A stretch of DNA of 64,000 nt from positions 825,501 to 889,500 of the forward strand of contig NZ_CP067420.1 of the NCBI RefSeq assembly GCF_016653635.2, written 5' to 3'. Source of the DNA: Skermanella sp. TT6. GTDB taxonomy: Bacteria; Pseudomonadota; Alphaproteobacteria; Azospirillales; Azospirillaceae. Below are positions 54,527 to 62,676 of this stretch, piece after piece. The position numbers and the translations under genes were made by a program. How positions within the stretch are numbered: position 1 is the first letter of the stretch; each line of letters begins with the position of its first letter. The notes under the pieces are model-generated. The model was not told where the DNA came from and ran no database searches. It was given only the letters and a program-made list of their open reading frames with translations.

Positions 54527-56191
54527 ATGACCGCCGCGCAATCCACCAAGGCAGAAAGCACCAGGACGGCCGTCGCGGCCGAACTGGAAGCCGCGAGGCC
54601 GGGTCCCGGCGCGCCGAAGCCGGTGACCCCCTCGGGGATCGAGATACCGGCGGTGGTCACGCCCGACATGCTGACGCGGCCGGACCCCGGAATGCCGGGG
54701 GAGGCGCCGTTCACGCGCGGGATCTTCGCCGACGGCTATCGCGGGCGGCTCTGGACGATCCGCCAGTATTCCGGCTTCGGCACGGCGGAAGAGTCGAACC
54801 AGCGCTACCGTTTCCTGCTCGACGGCGGCCAGACCGGGCTTTCCGTGGCGCTGGACCTGCCGACCCAGTGCGGGCTCGACCCGACCGATCCTATCGCGAA
54901 GCCCGAGGTCGGCAAGGTCGGCGTGTCGCTGTCCAACCTCGCCGAGGCAGAGATCCTGTTCGACGGCATCGACCTGTCGAAGATCTCCACCTCCTTCACC
55001 ATCAACGGCACGGCGGCGATCATCTACGCCATGTACTGCGCGGTCGCCGACAAGCAGGGCGTGCCGCGCTCCAAGCTGACCGGCACGATCCAGAACGATA
55101 TCCTGAAGGAATACGTGGCGCGCGGCACCTGGATCTTCCCGGTGCGCCCGAGCATGCGCCTGATCGCCGACACCATCCTGTTCTCCAACGAGGAGACGCC
55201 GCGCTTCAACCCGATCAGCATCGCCGGCGCCCATGTGCGCGACGCCGGGGCCACGGCGGTGGAGGAACTGGGCTACACCCTCGCCAACGGACTCGCCTAT
55301 GTCGAGGAACTGCTGCGGCGGGGCGGGGATGCCACCAAGTTCGCCCAGCGGCTCAGTTTCTTCTTCTATGTCCACATGGATTTCTTCGAGGAGGTCTGCA
55401 AGTTCCGGGCGGCCCGGCGCCTGTGGGCCAGCTTGCTGGAGGAGCGGTTCGGCATCACCGATCCCAAGGCGCAGCGGTTCCGGTTCGGCGTGGTGTGCGG
55501 CGGATCCTCGCTGACCTCGGCCCAGCCCTACAACAACATCGTGCGGGTCGGCATCGAGACCATGGCGGCCGTGATGGGCGGCGCCCAGTCGATCTTCACC
55601 TGCGCCTATGACGAGGTGTTCCAGATCCCGACGGAGTTCAGCGCCGAGATCGCCATGCGGACCCAGCAGATCGTGGCCCACGAGAGCGGCATCTCGAAGA
55701 CGGTGGACCCGCTCGGCGGCAGCTACTTCGTGGAGTGGCTGACCGAGCGCATGGAGCAGGAGACCCGGGCCGTCATCGCGGAGATCGACGACTACGGCGG
55801 CGTGATCAAGGCCGTCGAGGACGGCTATCTGCAGATGCGGATCGCGGAGCGGGCCAAGCTCCGCAAGCAGGGCATCGACAGCGGCGAGACCGTCGTCGTC
55901 GGCCAGAACCATTTCCGGCGCGACGACCAGACCGACGATTTCGGCGAGGTCTTCCGCCTGGACCCCCAGGCGGCCCGCCGGGTGCGCGAGAAGTACGACG
56001 GCGTCATGGGGCGCCGCGACGAATCCCGCGTGGCCAGGAGCTTGGAGGCGCTGGGCCTTGCCGCGGCCGACGACGGCGAGAACGTCATGCCGCACCTGAT
56101 CGAGTGCTGCCACGCCTACGCCACCGTCGGCGAGATGGTGGCCACGCTGAAGAAGCACTGGGGCGAGTTCCAGGAGCCGATCCGGCTGTGA
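54527..56191 (+). CDS. B12-dependent acyl-CoA mutase, large subunit (divergent active site)
   Basis: TIM-barrel large subunit of a coenzyme-B12 acyl-CoA mutase, 554 residues, the length of split mutases such as HcmA or IcmA rather than fused methylmalonyl-CoA mutase. Residues that bind the substrate carboxylate in methylmalonyl-CoA mutase are kept: Tyr81 (TIRQYSGFGT), Gln189 and Arg199 (GTIQNDILKEYVARGT) and His236 (SIAGAHVRDAGAT). Two other conserved motifs are lost: HSQTSG is GVVCGG (321-326) and the LHTN His is Phe357 (QSIFTCAYDE). The reaction is a carbon-skeleton rearrangement of an acyl-CoA, probably one with a free carboxylate; the substrate is unknown. The B12-binding subunit follows. 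Confidence 0.88.
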   Translation: MTAAQSTKAESTRTAVAAELEAARPGPGAPKPVTPSGIEIPAVVTPDMLTRPDPGMPGEAPFTRGIFADGYRGRLWTIRQYSGFGTAEESNQRYRFLLDGGQTGLSVALDLPTQCGLDPTDPIAKPEVGKVGVSLSNLAEAEILFDGIDLSKISTSFTINGTAAIIYAMYCAVADKQGVPRSKLTGTIQNDILKEYVARGTWIFPVRPSMRLIADTILFSNEETPRFNPISIAGAHVRDAGATAVEELGYTLANGLAYVEELLRRGGDATKFAQRLSFFFYVHMDFFEEVCKFRAARRLWASLLEERFGITDPKAQRFRFGVVCGGSSLTSAQPYNNIVRVGIETMAAVMGGAQSIFTCAYDEVFQIPTEFSAEIAMRTQQIVAHESGISKTVDPLGGSYFVEWLTERMEQETRAVIAEIDDYGGVIKAVEDGYLQMRIAERAKLRKQGIDSGETVVVGQNHFRRDDQTDDFGEVFRLDPQAARRVREKYDGVMGRRDESRVARSLEALGLAAADDGENVMPHLIECCHAYATVGEMVATLKKHWGEFQEPIRL

Positions 56192-56252
56192 TTTCCCGCG
56201 CAACGCGGCAAGGAAACGACGGGCCAAGAAACGACAGGGGGAGGAAACGACG

Positions 56253-56651
56253 ATGAGCCTGAAGGGCAAACGCATCCTGATCGCCAAGCCCGGCCTGGAC
56301 GGGCACGACGTCGGCGCGAAGGTGATCGCCCTGGCGCTGCGCGACGCGGGGGCCGACGTGATCTATACCGGCCTGCGCAAGAGCCCCGACTACATCGCCC
56401 GCGTCGCGGTCGAGGAGGACGTGGACGCGGTCGGCCTCAGCCTGCTGTCGGGCAGCCACAACGAGCTGGTGGCCGAGACCCTGCGCTGCCTGCGCGACCT
56501 CGACGGCGGGGACATCAAGATCTTCGTCGGCGGCACCATCCCGGCCGAGGACCAGCCGGAACTGCTGCGGATCGGCGTCCGGGGCGTGTTCACCTCGGAC
56601 CAGAAGCTGGAGGACGTGGTGGCGGCCATAGACCGGGAACTGGCCGCATGA
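56253..56651 (+). CDS. B12-binding small subunit of acyl-CoA mutase
   Basis: A 132-residue cobalamin-binding domain. The base-off/His-on motif is AKPGLDGHDVGAKVIALALR with the cobalt-ligating His18; VGLSLLSGSHNELVAETLR and IFVGGTIPAEDQPEL complete the SxL and GG signatures. Its size matches HcmB/IcmB-like separate small subunits. It lies 61 bp after the large subunit and its stop overlaps the CoA-transferase start (ATGA, 56648-56651). It should form the catalytic complex with the large subunit encoded just upstream. Confidence 0.93.
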   Translation: MSLKGKRILIAKPGLDGHDVGAKVIALALRDAGADVIYTGLRKSPDYIARVAVEEDVDAVGLSLLSGSHNELVAETLRCLRDLDGGDIKIFVGGTIPAEDQPELLRIGVRGVFTSDQKLEDVVAAIDRELAA

Positions 56652-57778
56652 GCGGGCCGCTCTCCGGCATCCGCATCCTCGAAGCCGGCCACATGCTGGC
56701 GGGCCCCTATTGCGGCATGCTGCTCGCCGACCTGGGCGCCGACGTGATCAAGATCGAATCGCCCGAAGGCGACATCGCCCGAAGGCTCAGCCCCCACCGC
56801 GTCGGTCCGCACAACGCCTATTTCGCCTCCCTCAACCGCAACAAGCGGAGCGTCGTCCTGGATCTCGGCTCGGCGGAGGGGCAGGCCGCCCTGGGCCGGC
56901 TGGCCGCGACCAGCCAGGGGCTCCTGACCAACATGCGGCCGGCGGTGATCCGCAAGCTCGGCCTGACCTACGACCGCCTGTCCGCATACAATCCCCGGAT
57001 CGCCTGCCTGGCGCTGACCGGCTACGGCCTGGACGGTCCCTACGCCGACCGGCCCGCCTACGACTACGTGATCCAGGCGCTGGTCGGCATCATGGCGCTG
57101 ACCGGCGATCCCGGCGCGCCGCCGGTGAAATGCGGCTACTCGGCGGTGGACAATTCCGCCGGCATCATGGGGGCGCTCGGGCTGGTCGCGAAGATCCTGG
57201 AGGGCAGGGGCGGGCAGGTCGACGTCTCGCTGTTCGACACCATGCTCTCGCAGCTGAACTATGTGGCCGGCGCCTGGCTCAACGCCGGCGAGCCCCCGAG
57301 CCGGTACGAGAGCGGCGGGCATCCCTACATCGTCCCGGCCCAGATCTTCGAGACCGCCGACGGCCACCTCGCCCTGTTCATCACCCACGACGACTTCTGG
57401 CGGCGCTTCGCCCGCGAGGCCGGCCGGCCGGAATGGCTGTCGGACGAGCGCTTCAGCACCATGTCGGGGCGCACCGCGAACCGCGACCTGGTGATCCGGG
57501 CGGTCGAGTCTCTGCTGCGGACCGGCGGAACGGCGGAGTGGGTCGGACGGCTGGCGCCCCTGGGCATCGTCGTCGCCGGCGTCGAGCGGCTGGAGGACGC
57601 GCTGTCCGGCGACCTTGCGCGCAGCCACGACATGGTGGTGTCGATCCCGACCGGCGACGGCGACCTGGCCGTCGTGGGCAATCCGATCCGCTTTCCCGGC
57701 GAACCGACCCGGTACGAGCCGCCGCCGCTGCTCGGCGAGCACACGTCGGCGCTTCTGGCGGCGGGGGAACGACCATGA
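56648..57778 (+). CDS. Class III (CaiB/BaiF) CoA-transferase
   Basis: Transfers CoA between an acyl-CoA donor and a free acid without covalent enzyme-CoA. It has 376 residues: SGIRILEAGHMLAGPYCGML, LLADLGADVIKIESPEGDIA and SLNRNKRSVVLDL at the N-terminus, and the catalytic Asp in CGYSAVDNSAGIMGALGLVA. In this cluster it would activate the imported acid to the CoA ester used by the mutase. Overlaps with the genes on both sides (ATGA at 56648 and 57775) show a single translationally coupled unit. The donor is probably succinyl- or acetyl-CoA, which is not visible from the sequence. Confidence 0.9.
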   Translation: MSGPLSGIRILEAGHMLAGPYCGMLLADLGADVIKIESPEGDIARRLSPHRVGPHNAYFASLNRNKRSVVLDLGSAEGQAALGRLAATSQGLLTNMRPAVIRKLGLTYDRLSAYNPRIACLALTGYGLDGPYADRPAYDYVIQALVGIMALTGDPGAPPVKCGYSAVDNSAGIMGALGLVAKILEGRGGQVDVSLFDTMLSQLNYVAGAWLNAGEPPSRYESGGHPYIVPAQIFETADGHLALFITHDDFWRRFAREAGRPEWLSDERFSTMSGRTANRDLVIRAVESLLRTGGTAEWVGRLAPLGIVVAGVERLEDALSGDLARSHDMVVSIPTGDGDLAVVGNPIRFPGEPTRYEPPPLLGEHTSALLAAGERP

Positions 57779-58686
57779 CGGGAAGCCCGTCCCGCCGCCG
57801 GGAACTCGGCCGGGCGCTCAGCCGGATCGCCCGGGCCGGCGTGCGGCAGACGCTGGCCGGGCACGGCGATGCCGCGCCGCCGGCCCGGCCGGCCTATCGC
57901 ATCGGCATCACCGGCGCGCCGGGGGCCGGCAAGAGCACGCTGATCGCCCGCCTCGCCGCGCGGCGGCTGCAACGGACCGCGGGCGAGGTCGCCGTGCTGG
58001 CGATCGATCCGACCAGCCCGATCACCCAGGGATCGATCCTCGGCGACCGCGTCCGGATGGACGCCATCGCCGGCGATCCGCGCCTCTATATCCGCTCCCT
58101 TCCGAGCCGGGGCAGCCATGACGGCTTGGCCGACAACCTGCCGGACCTGCTGCTGGCTCTCGATCGGTACGGCTTCGACGAGGCGCTGGTCGAGACCGTG
58201 GGCGTGGGGCAGGCCGAGCACGCGGTGCGCACCCTGGTCGATTCGGTCGTGCTGGTGCTCCATCCCGAATCGGGGGACAGCGTCCAGGCCATGAAGGCCG
58301 GCATCCTGGAGATCGCCGACATCTACGTGGTCAACAAGGCCGACCTGCCCGGCGCCCGGAAGACCGCCGCCGAGATCCGCGCCGTGACGCGGCGCGTCGG
58401 GGACGGCGGGGCCTGGACGCCGCCCGTGGTCCTGTGCGCCCAGGGGGACGACGCCGGCCTGACGGAGCTGGACGAGGCGGTGGAGCGGCATCGCGCCTGG
58501 GCGGCGGAACGCCGCGATGCCGGTGCGGTCCGCCTCGCGCGCGCCCGGCACCATGCCCAGGCGCTGCTGTCCCGCCGGGCCGCCGAACTGATCGAGGAGT
58601 CCGACCCGGCCCTGTTCGACGGGCCGCTGGAGCCGGTCTACCATCGGATTCTGCGCCGCTTGGCCGATGATCTGGGAGGCAAATAA
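57775..58686 (+). CDS. MeaB/ArgK-like GTPase chaperone of the acyl-CoA mutase
   Basis: G3E-family GTPase that loads adenosylcobalamin into the mutase and prevents its inactivation. It has 303 residues with Walker A (IGITGAPGAGKSTLIARLAA), PTSPITQGSILGDRVRMDAI, the switch segment VETVGVGQAEHAVRTLVDSV and NKADLPGARK. Each characterised split mutase tends to have its own copy next to it (MeaH, MeaI type), as here. The start overlaps the CoA-transferase stop by four bases. Confidence 0.93.
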   Translation: MTGSPSRRRELGRALSRIARAGVRQTLAGHGDAAPPARPAYRIGITGAPGAGKSTLIARLAARRLQRTAGEVAVLAIDPTSPITQGSILGDRVRMDAIAGDPRLYIRSLPSRGSHDGLADNLPDLLLALDRYGFDEALVETVGVGQAEHAVRTLVDSVVLVLHPESGDSVQAMKAGILEIADIYVVNKADLPGARKTAAEIRAVTRRVGDGGAWTPPVVLCAQGDDAGLTELDEAVERHRAWAAERRDAGAVRLARARHHAQALLSRRAAELIEESDPALFDGPLEPVYHRILRRLADDLGGK

Positions 58687-58699
58687 TCCGGAAGATGAC

Positions 58700-58767
58700 G
58701 ATCCGGGGTGGCTCCCGCTGTCCGGATGGTCTTAAATGGATGAAAAGAGGGAGAAAATCCCCGGATC
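58700..58767 (+). other. Inverted repeat upstream of the TRAP genes
   Basis: GATCCGGGG (58700-58708) and CCCCGGATC (58759-58767) are perfect 9-base inverted repeats 50 bases apart, in the 112-bp gap between the GTPase and DctP genes. Further CCGGAT/ATCCGG copies lie nearby. It could be a looped operator or an RNA hairpin ahead of the transporter genes. No T-run follows. Confidence 0.4.
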
Positions 58768-58798
58768 GAGAATGCAATCAAAAGAGGAGGAGACGTTC

Positions 58799-59827
58799 AT
58801 GGGACATACAGGCATGTGGAAGACGGGCAGGCTCCTGACGGGGCTGGCGCTCGGTGCGGCGCTGACCCTTTCCGCCGCGGCGGCCGGTGCCCAGACCCTC
58901 AAGATTTCCCACCAGTGGAAGGCGCAGACCGATGCCCGCGACCGCGCCGTCCGGGTGTTCGTGGAGGAGGTCGGCAAGCAGGCGCCGGACCTGAAGTTCC
59001 GCATCTTCCCCGGACGCTCGCTGATCCAGAACCCGGTCGCCCAGTTCGACTCGCTCCAGAACAATTCGCTGGAGATGGCGATCTATCCGCTGGTCTACGC
59101 CGTCGGCAAGGTGCCGGAGTTCTCCATCACCATCATGCCCGGCCTGATCAGCAACCTGGACGAAGCGGTCAAGCTCAAGAACTCCCCCTATCACCAGCGG
59201 CTTCAGGAGATCGCCCACGCCAACGGCGTCCATATCGTCACCTGGTGGTGGACGCCCGGCGGCTTCGCGTCGAAGAACCGGGAGATCCAGGGACCCGATA
59301 CGGTCAGCGGCCTCAAGATGCGCGCGGCCGACCCCTATTTCGAAACGGTGCTCCAGGCGGCCGGCGCCTCCGTCCAGTCGATGCCCTCCACCGAGATCTA
59401 CTCCGCCCTTCAAACCGGGGTGCTCGACGGCGTCATGACCTCGGCGGAAAGCTTCGTCAGCATGCGGATCTACGAGCAGACCAGCAACGCGACGGTCGGC
59501 GGCGACAACATCCTGTTCATGCTGCTCCAGCCGCTGATCATGTCCAAGCAGGCCTGGGACAACTTGACCCCTGACCAGCAGAAGGCGTTCGAGGAGGCGG
59601 CCACGGTCAGCGAGAAGTTCTTCAACGGCCTCCAGCTTGAAGCCGACGCGGAGATGAGGAAGGCCTTCGAGGAGGCTGGGGCCGACGTGAGGCCGCTGAC
59701 CGACGCGGAATTCGAGGCCTGGGTCGACCTGGCGCGCGAGACCGCCTGGAAGAAGTTCGAAACCGAAGTCCCCAACGGCAAGGAGCTGATCGGGCTGGTC
59801 GAGACCTCGCTCCAGAACGCCCAGTAA
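58799..59827 (+). CDS. TRAP transporter substrate-binding protein (DctP family)
   Basis: Periplasmic receptor of a tripartite ATP-independent transporter for an organic acid. It has 342 residues: signal peptide (GLALGAALTLSAAAAGAQTL) and a DctP fold with the carboxylate-clamping Arg in SGLKMRAADPYFETVLQAAG, followed by STEIYSALQTGVLDGVMTSA. An AGGAGG ribosome site precedes the ATG at 58799. The WWWTPGG segment around residue 145 is unusual and may shape the ligand pocket. It is followed by the small and large membrane subunits, so the system is complete. Confidence 0.92.
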   Translation: MGHTGMWKTGRLLTGLALGAALTLSAAAAGAQTLKISHQWKAQTDARDRAVRVFVEEVGKQAPDLKFRIFPGRSLIQNPVAQFDSLQNNSLEMAIYPLVYAVGKVPEFSITIMPGLISNLDEAVKLKNSPYHQRLQEIAHANGVHIVTWWWTPGGFASKNREIQGPDTVSGLKMRAADPYFETVLQAAGASVQSMPSTEIYSALQTGVLDGVMTSAESFVSMRIYEQTSNATVGGDNILFMLLQPLIMSKQAWDNLTPDQQKAFEEAATVSEKFFNGLQLEADAEMRKAFEEAGADVRPLTDAEFEAWVDLARETAWKKFETEVPNGKELIGLVETSLQNAQ

Positions 59828-59851
59828 GACAAGAACCAAGAAAAGAAAGAT

Positions 59852-59877
59852 GCGGGTGCCGCCGAGCCGGCGCCCGC
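59852..59877 (+). other. Intra-operon hairpin between DctP and DctQ genes
   Basis: GCGGGTGCCG (59852-59861) pairs with CGGCGCCCGC (59868-59877) through ten base pairs including one G-U, with a six-base loop. It lies 24 bp past the stop of the binding protein gene, a usual place for a stabilising stem that raises receptor yield over the membrane subunits. There is no T-run. Confidence 0.5.
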
Positions 59878-59903
59878 GCATGCCAAACGGGGGAGGACAG
59901 TCG

Positions 59904-60488
59904 ATGCGTGCAGTGATCGCGCTGATCGACCGCCTGTCGATATCATGTGCCGTCGTGGCGTCGGTGCTCTTGGCATCGGCGGTCGTGATCGTCTGTTACA
60001 TGGTCGTGATCAGGACGTTGGGGTACTCAAGTTACTGGGAGATCGAGGCGTCGATCTACATGGTCGTCGCCGCCACCTTCCTGGCGTCGCCCTATACGCT
60101 GATGACCAGGGGGCATGTGTCGGTCGATTTCCTCCCCTGGATGATGGGCCGGCGCGGCGCCCGCGCGATCCAGGCGGTGATCGCGGCGGTCGGGATCGTG
60201 ATCTGCCTCTACATGGCCTGGCTCGGCTGGCACCTCACCCTCGAGGCGATCGCCAGCGACGAGCGCAGCACCAGCATGTGGCGCCCGGTCAAATGGCCGC
60301 TGTACGTCATGATGCCGATCGGCCTCGGCCTGACCGCCCTCCAGTATCTGGCGGAGATCTTCCGGAGCGCTTCGGACGAGGCGCCGGCGAAGGCACCCCT
60401 GCCACGGATGGAGGCGATCCCGGAACCTGTCCCCGGACGCAACCCTCCCGGCCGGAGCGAAACCGAACGGAGGATGCCCGCGCGATGA
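59904..60488 (+). CDS. TRAP transporter small membrane subunit (DctQ family)
   Basis: A 194-residue protein with four membrane spans (VVASVLLASAVVIVCYMVVI, YMVVAATFLASPYTLMTRGH, AVIAAVGIVICLYMAWLGWH, LYVMMPIGLGLTALQYLAEI). RGHVSVDFLP and the WPLYVMMPIGL segment are DctQ family signatures. The start at 59904 has GGGAGGA upstream. The stop overlaps the start of the large subunit (ATGA). A Pro/Arg-rich tail follows the last span. Confidence 0.92.
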   Translation: MRAVIALIDRLSISCAVVASVLLASAVVIVCYMVVIRTLGYSSYWEIEASIYMVVAATFLASPYTLMTRGHVSVDFLPWMMGRRGARAIQAVIAAVGIVICLYMAWLGWHLTLEAIASDERSTSMWRPVKWPLYVMMPIGLGLTALQYLAEIFRSASDEAPAKAPLPRMEAIPEPVPGRNPPGRSETERRMPAR

Positions 60489-61795
60489 CCGAACTCCAGA
60501 TCGGCTCCCTCATCCTCGTCTGCACGACGCTCGTGCTGTTTTCCGGCGTCCCGATCGCGTTCGGGCTGACCGTCGTCTCTATCGCGTTCCTCTACGTCTT
60601 CGACGGGCCCGGCAGCCTGTCGGCCGTGCCGCGCACCTTCCTGGACGAGATCAGCGGCTTCGCATTGCTCGCGGTGCCGATGTTCGTCCTGCTCGGCTCC
60701 CTGATCGGATCGTCCCGGGCGGGCGCCGACATCTACGAGGCGCTTCACCGATGGCTCGCCCGCGTGCCCGGCGGGCTGGTGATCGCCAACATCGGCGCCT
60801 GCGGCCTGTTCTCCGCCCTGTCCGGCTCCAGCCCGGCGACGGCCGCCGCGATCGGCAAGGTCGGGGTGCCGGAGATGCTGAAGCGGGGCTGCCCGGCGGG
60901 CCTCGCGACCGGCGCCATCGCGGCGGGCGGGACGCTGGGCATCCTGATCCCGCCGTCGGTCACCATGATCCTGTACGGCGTGGCGACAGAGACCTCCATC
61001 GGACGGCTGTTCGTCGCCGGCGTCGTGCCGGGTGTCCTGCTGGTGGCGATCTTCTGCGCCTATGCTTGGGCCGCCACCGCCTTCGCCGAGCGGAACGTCA
61101 CCCAGCCGCGCGACCATTACACGCTTAAGGAGAAGATACGCGCGTCGGGCACCGTGATGCCCCTGTTCGCCATCATCGCGCTGATCATCCTGGCGCTCTA
61201 CGGCGGCTATGCGACCCCGTCGGAGATCGCGGCGCTGGCGGCCATGCTGGCCTTCCTCTACGTGGCGCTGGTCTACCGCATCGTGAACCGGGATAACCTG
61301 TGGCCGATCTTCGGCAACGCGGTGCGCGAGAGCTGCATGATCCTGCTGATCATCGCGGCGTCGGGCCTCTTTTCCTACATGATGTCGCTGCTCTACGTGA
61401 CCCAGACCATGGCCGACCTGCTGGTCGGCTGGAACCTGAACCGCTGGGTCATGCTGCTGGTGGTCAACGTCTTCCTGCTGGTGGCCGGCTGCTTCCTGCC
61501 GCCGGTGGCGCTGATCCTGATGACCATGCCGATCCTCCAGCCGGTGCTGGAGGCCAACGATTTCGACATGATCTGGTTCGGCGTGCTGATGACGATCAAC
61601 CTGGAGATCGGCCTGATCACGCCGCCGGTCGGGCTCAACCTGTATATCCTGCGGAACGTGGCGCCCCAGGTGCCGCTGATGACGGTGCTGTGGGGATCGG
61701 TCCCCTTCGTCCTGATCATGATGGGGTTCATGGTGCTGCTCTGCTTCTTCCCCGGCATCGCCCTGTGGCTGCCCAACCAGATGTTCGGGCCGTGA
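60485..61795 (+). CDS. TRAP transporter large membrane subunit (DctM family)
   Basis: Main transport subunit of 436 residues with about twelve spans, driving sodium- or proton-coupled uptake of the acid delivered by the binding protein. Family segments: LLAVPMFVLLGSLIGSSRAG, LFSALSGSSPATAAAIGKVG, GGTLGILIPPSVTMILYGVA and, near the end, LEIGLITPPVGLNLYILRNV. It is coupled to the DctQ gene upstream and overlaps the second crotonase gene by one base downstream (TGATG). Confidence 0.95.
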   Translation: MTELQIGSLILVCTTLVLFSGVPIAFGLTVVSIAFLYVFDGPGSLSAVPRTFLDEISGFALLAVPMFVLLGSLIGSSRAGADIYEALHRWLARVPGGLVIANIGACGLFSALSGSSPATAAAIGKVGVPEMLKRGCPAGLATGAIAAGGTLGILIPPSVTMILYGVATETSIGRLFVAGVVPGVLLVAIFCAYAWAATAFAERNVTQPRDHYTLKEKIRASGTVMPLFAIIALIILALYGGYATPSEIAALAAMLAFLYVALVYRIVNRDNLWPIFGNAVRESCMILLIIAASGLFSYMMSLLYVTQTMADLLVGWNLNRWVMLLVVNVFLLVAGCFLPPVALILMTMPILQPVLEANDFDMIWFGVLMTINLEIGLITPPVGLNLYILRNVAPQVPLMTVLWGSVPFVLIMMGFMVLLCFFPGIALWLPNQMFGP

Positions 61796-62580
61796 TGGGC
61801 GGGAGCGTCCGTTTCGAGAGCCGGGACGAGGTGGGGTTCGTCGTCATCGACAACCCGCCGCGCCGCAACGCGCTGACCGTCGGCATGTGGGAGGCCTTGG
61901 GCGAGCTGGTCCGCGGGATCGACCGGGAGGGTGGGCACCGCTGCCTGGTCCTGCGCGGCGCCGGGGAGGAGGCTTTCGCCTCGGGGGCCGACATCAGCGA
62001 GTTCGAGCGCGAGCGGTCCGACCGCGAGCAGGTAGCCCGTTACCACGAGCGCTATGTCGGCCCGGGGCTGGCGTCCCTGCTGGAGTGCGGCATCCCCACG
62101 GTCGCCATGATCCGGGGCACCTGCATGGGCGGCGGGCTGGAGATCGCGTCCTGCTGCGACATCCGGATCGCCGCCGACGACGCGAAGCTCGGCATCCCGA
62201 TCAGCCGCATGGGCTTTCCCCTGGCGTTCGGCGAGACCGAACTGCTGTTCAGGCTCTTCGGCCGGGGCATCGCGGCCGAACTCCTGCTGGAGGGGCGGAT
62301 CTACGACGCGCAGGAGGCCCTGTCCAAGGGGCTGGTCGAGCGGGTCGTCCCGGCGGAGCGGCTGGAGGAGGAGGCGCTGGCGACCGCCCGCCGGGTCGCC
62401 GCCGGATCGCCCAACGCGCACCGCAGCACCAAGGCCCAGTTCCTCCGCCTGCTGCGCGATGCCTCGCCGGTCACCGCGGAGGAGCGCGCGCAGTCCTACG
62501 ATTTCGCCGATACCGAGGACTACCGGATCGGCTACCGGGCGTTCCTGCGGAAGGTCAAGCCGGTCTTCGAGGGGAGGTGA
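61795..62580 (+). CDS. Enoyl-CoA hydratase/isomerase-family protein (crotonase 2)
   Basis: A 261-residue crotonase. It starts MGGSVRFESRDEVGFVVIDN, with GAGEEAFASGADISEFERER and MIRGTCMGGGLEIASCCDIR forming the oxyanion hole, and GIPISRMGFPLAFGETELLF in the active-site region, where Glu is retained in FGETE. It is a different subtype from crotonase 1, so the two probably catalyse different steps. Its start overlaps the DctM stop. After its stop a 96-bp gap precedes the LarA-like gene. Confidence 0.86.
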   Translation: MGGSVRFESRDEVGFVVIDNPPRRNALTVGMWEALGELVRGIDREGGHRCLVLRGAGEEAFASGADISEFERERSDREQVARYHERYVGPGLASLLECGIPTVAMIRGTCMGGGLEIASCCDIRIAADDAKLGIPISRMGFPLAFGETELLFRLFGRGIAAELLLEGRIYDAQEALSKGLVERVVPAERLEEEALATARRVAAGSPNAHRSTKAQFLRLLRDASPVTAEERAQSYDFADTEDYRIGYRAFLRKVKPVFEGR

Positions 62581-62676
62581 CGGCGCGGCGCAGGGGTGGT
62601 CGGCATAACTGATTGTTTCCCGAACCTGTTATCTCCTTCAGAATGCCGCGACCAACGTTCCGCTGAGGAGATGGCC

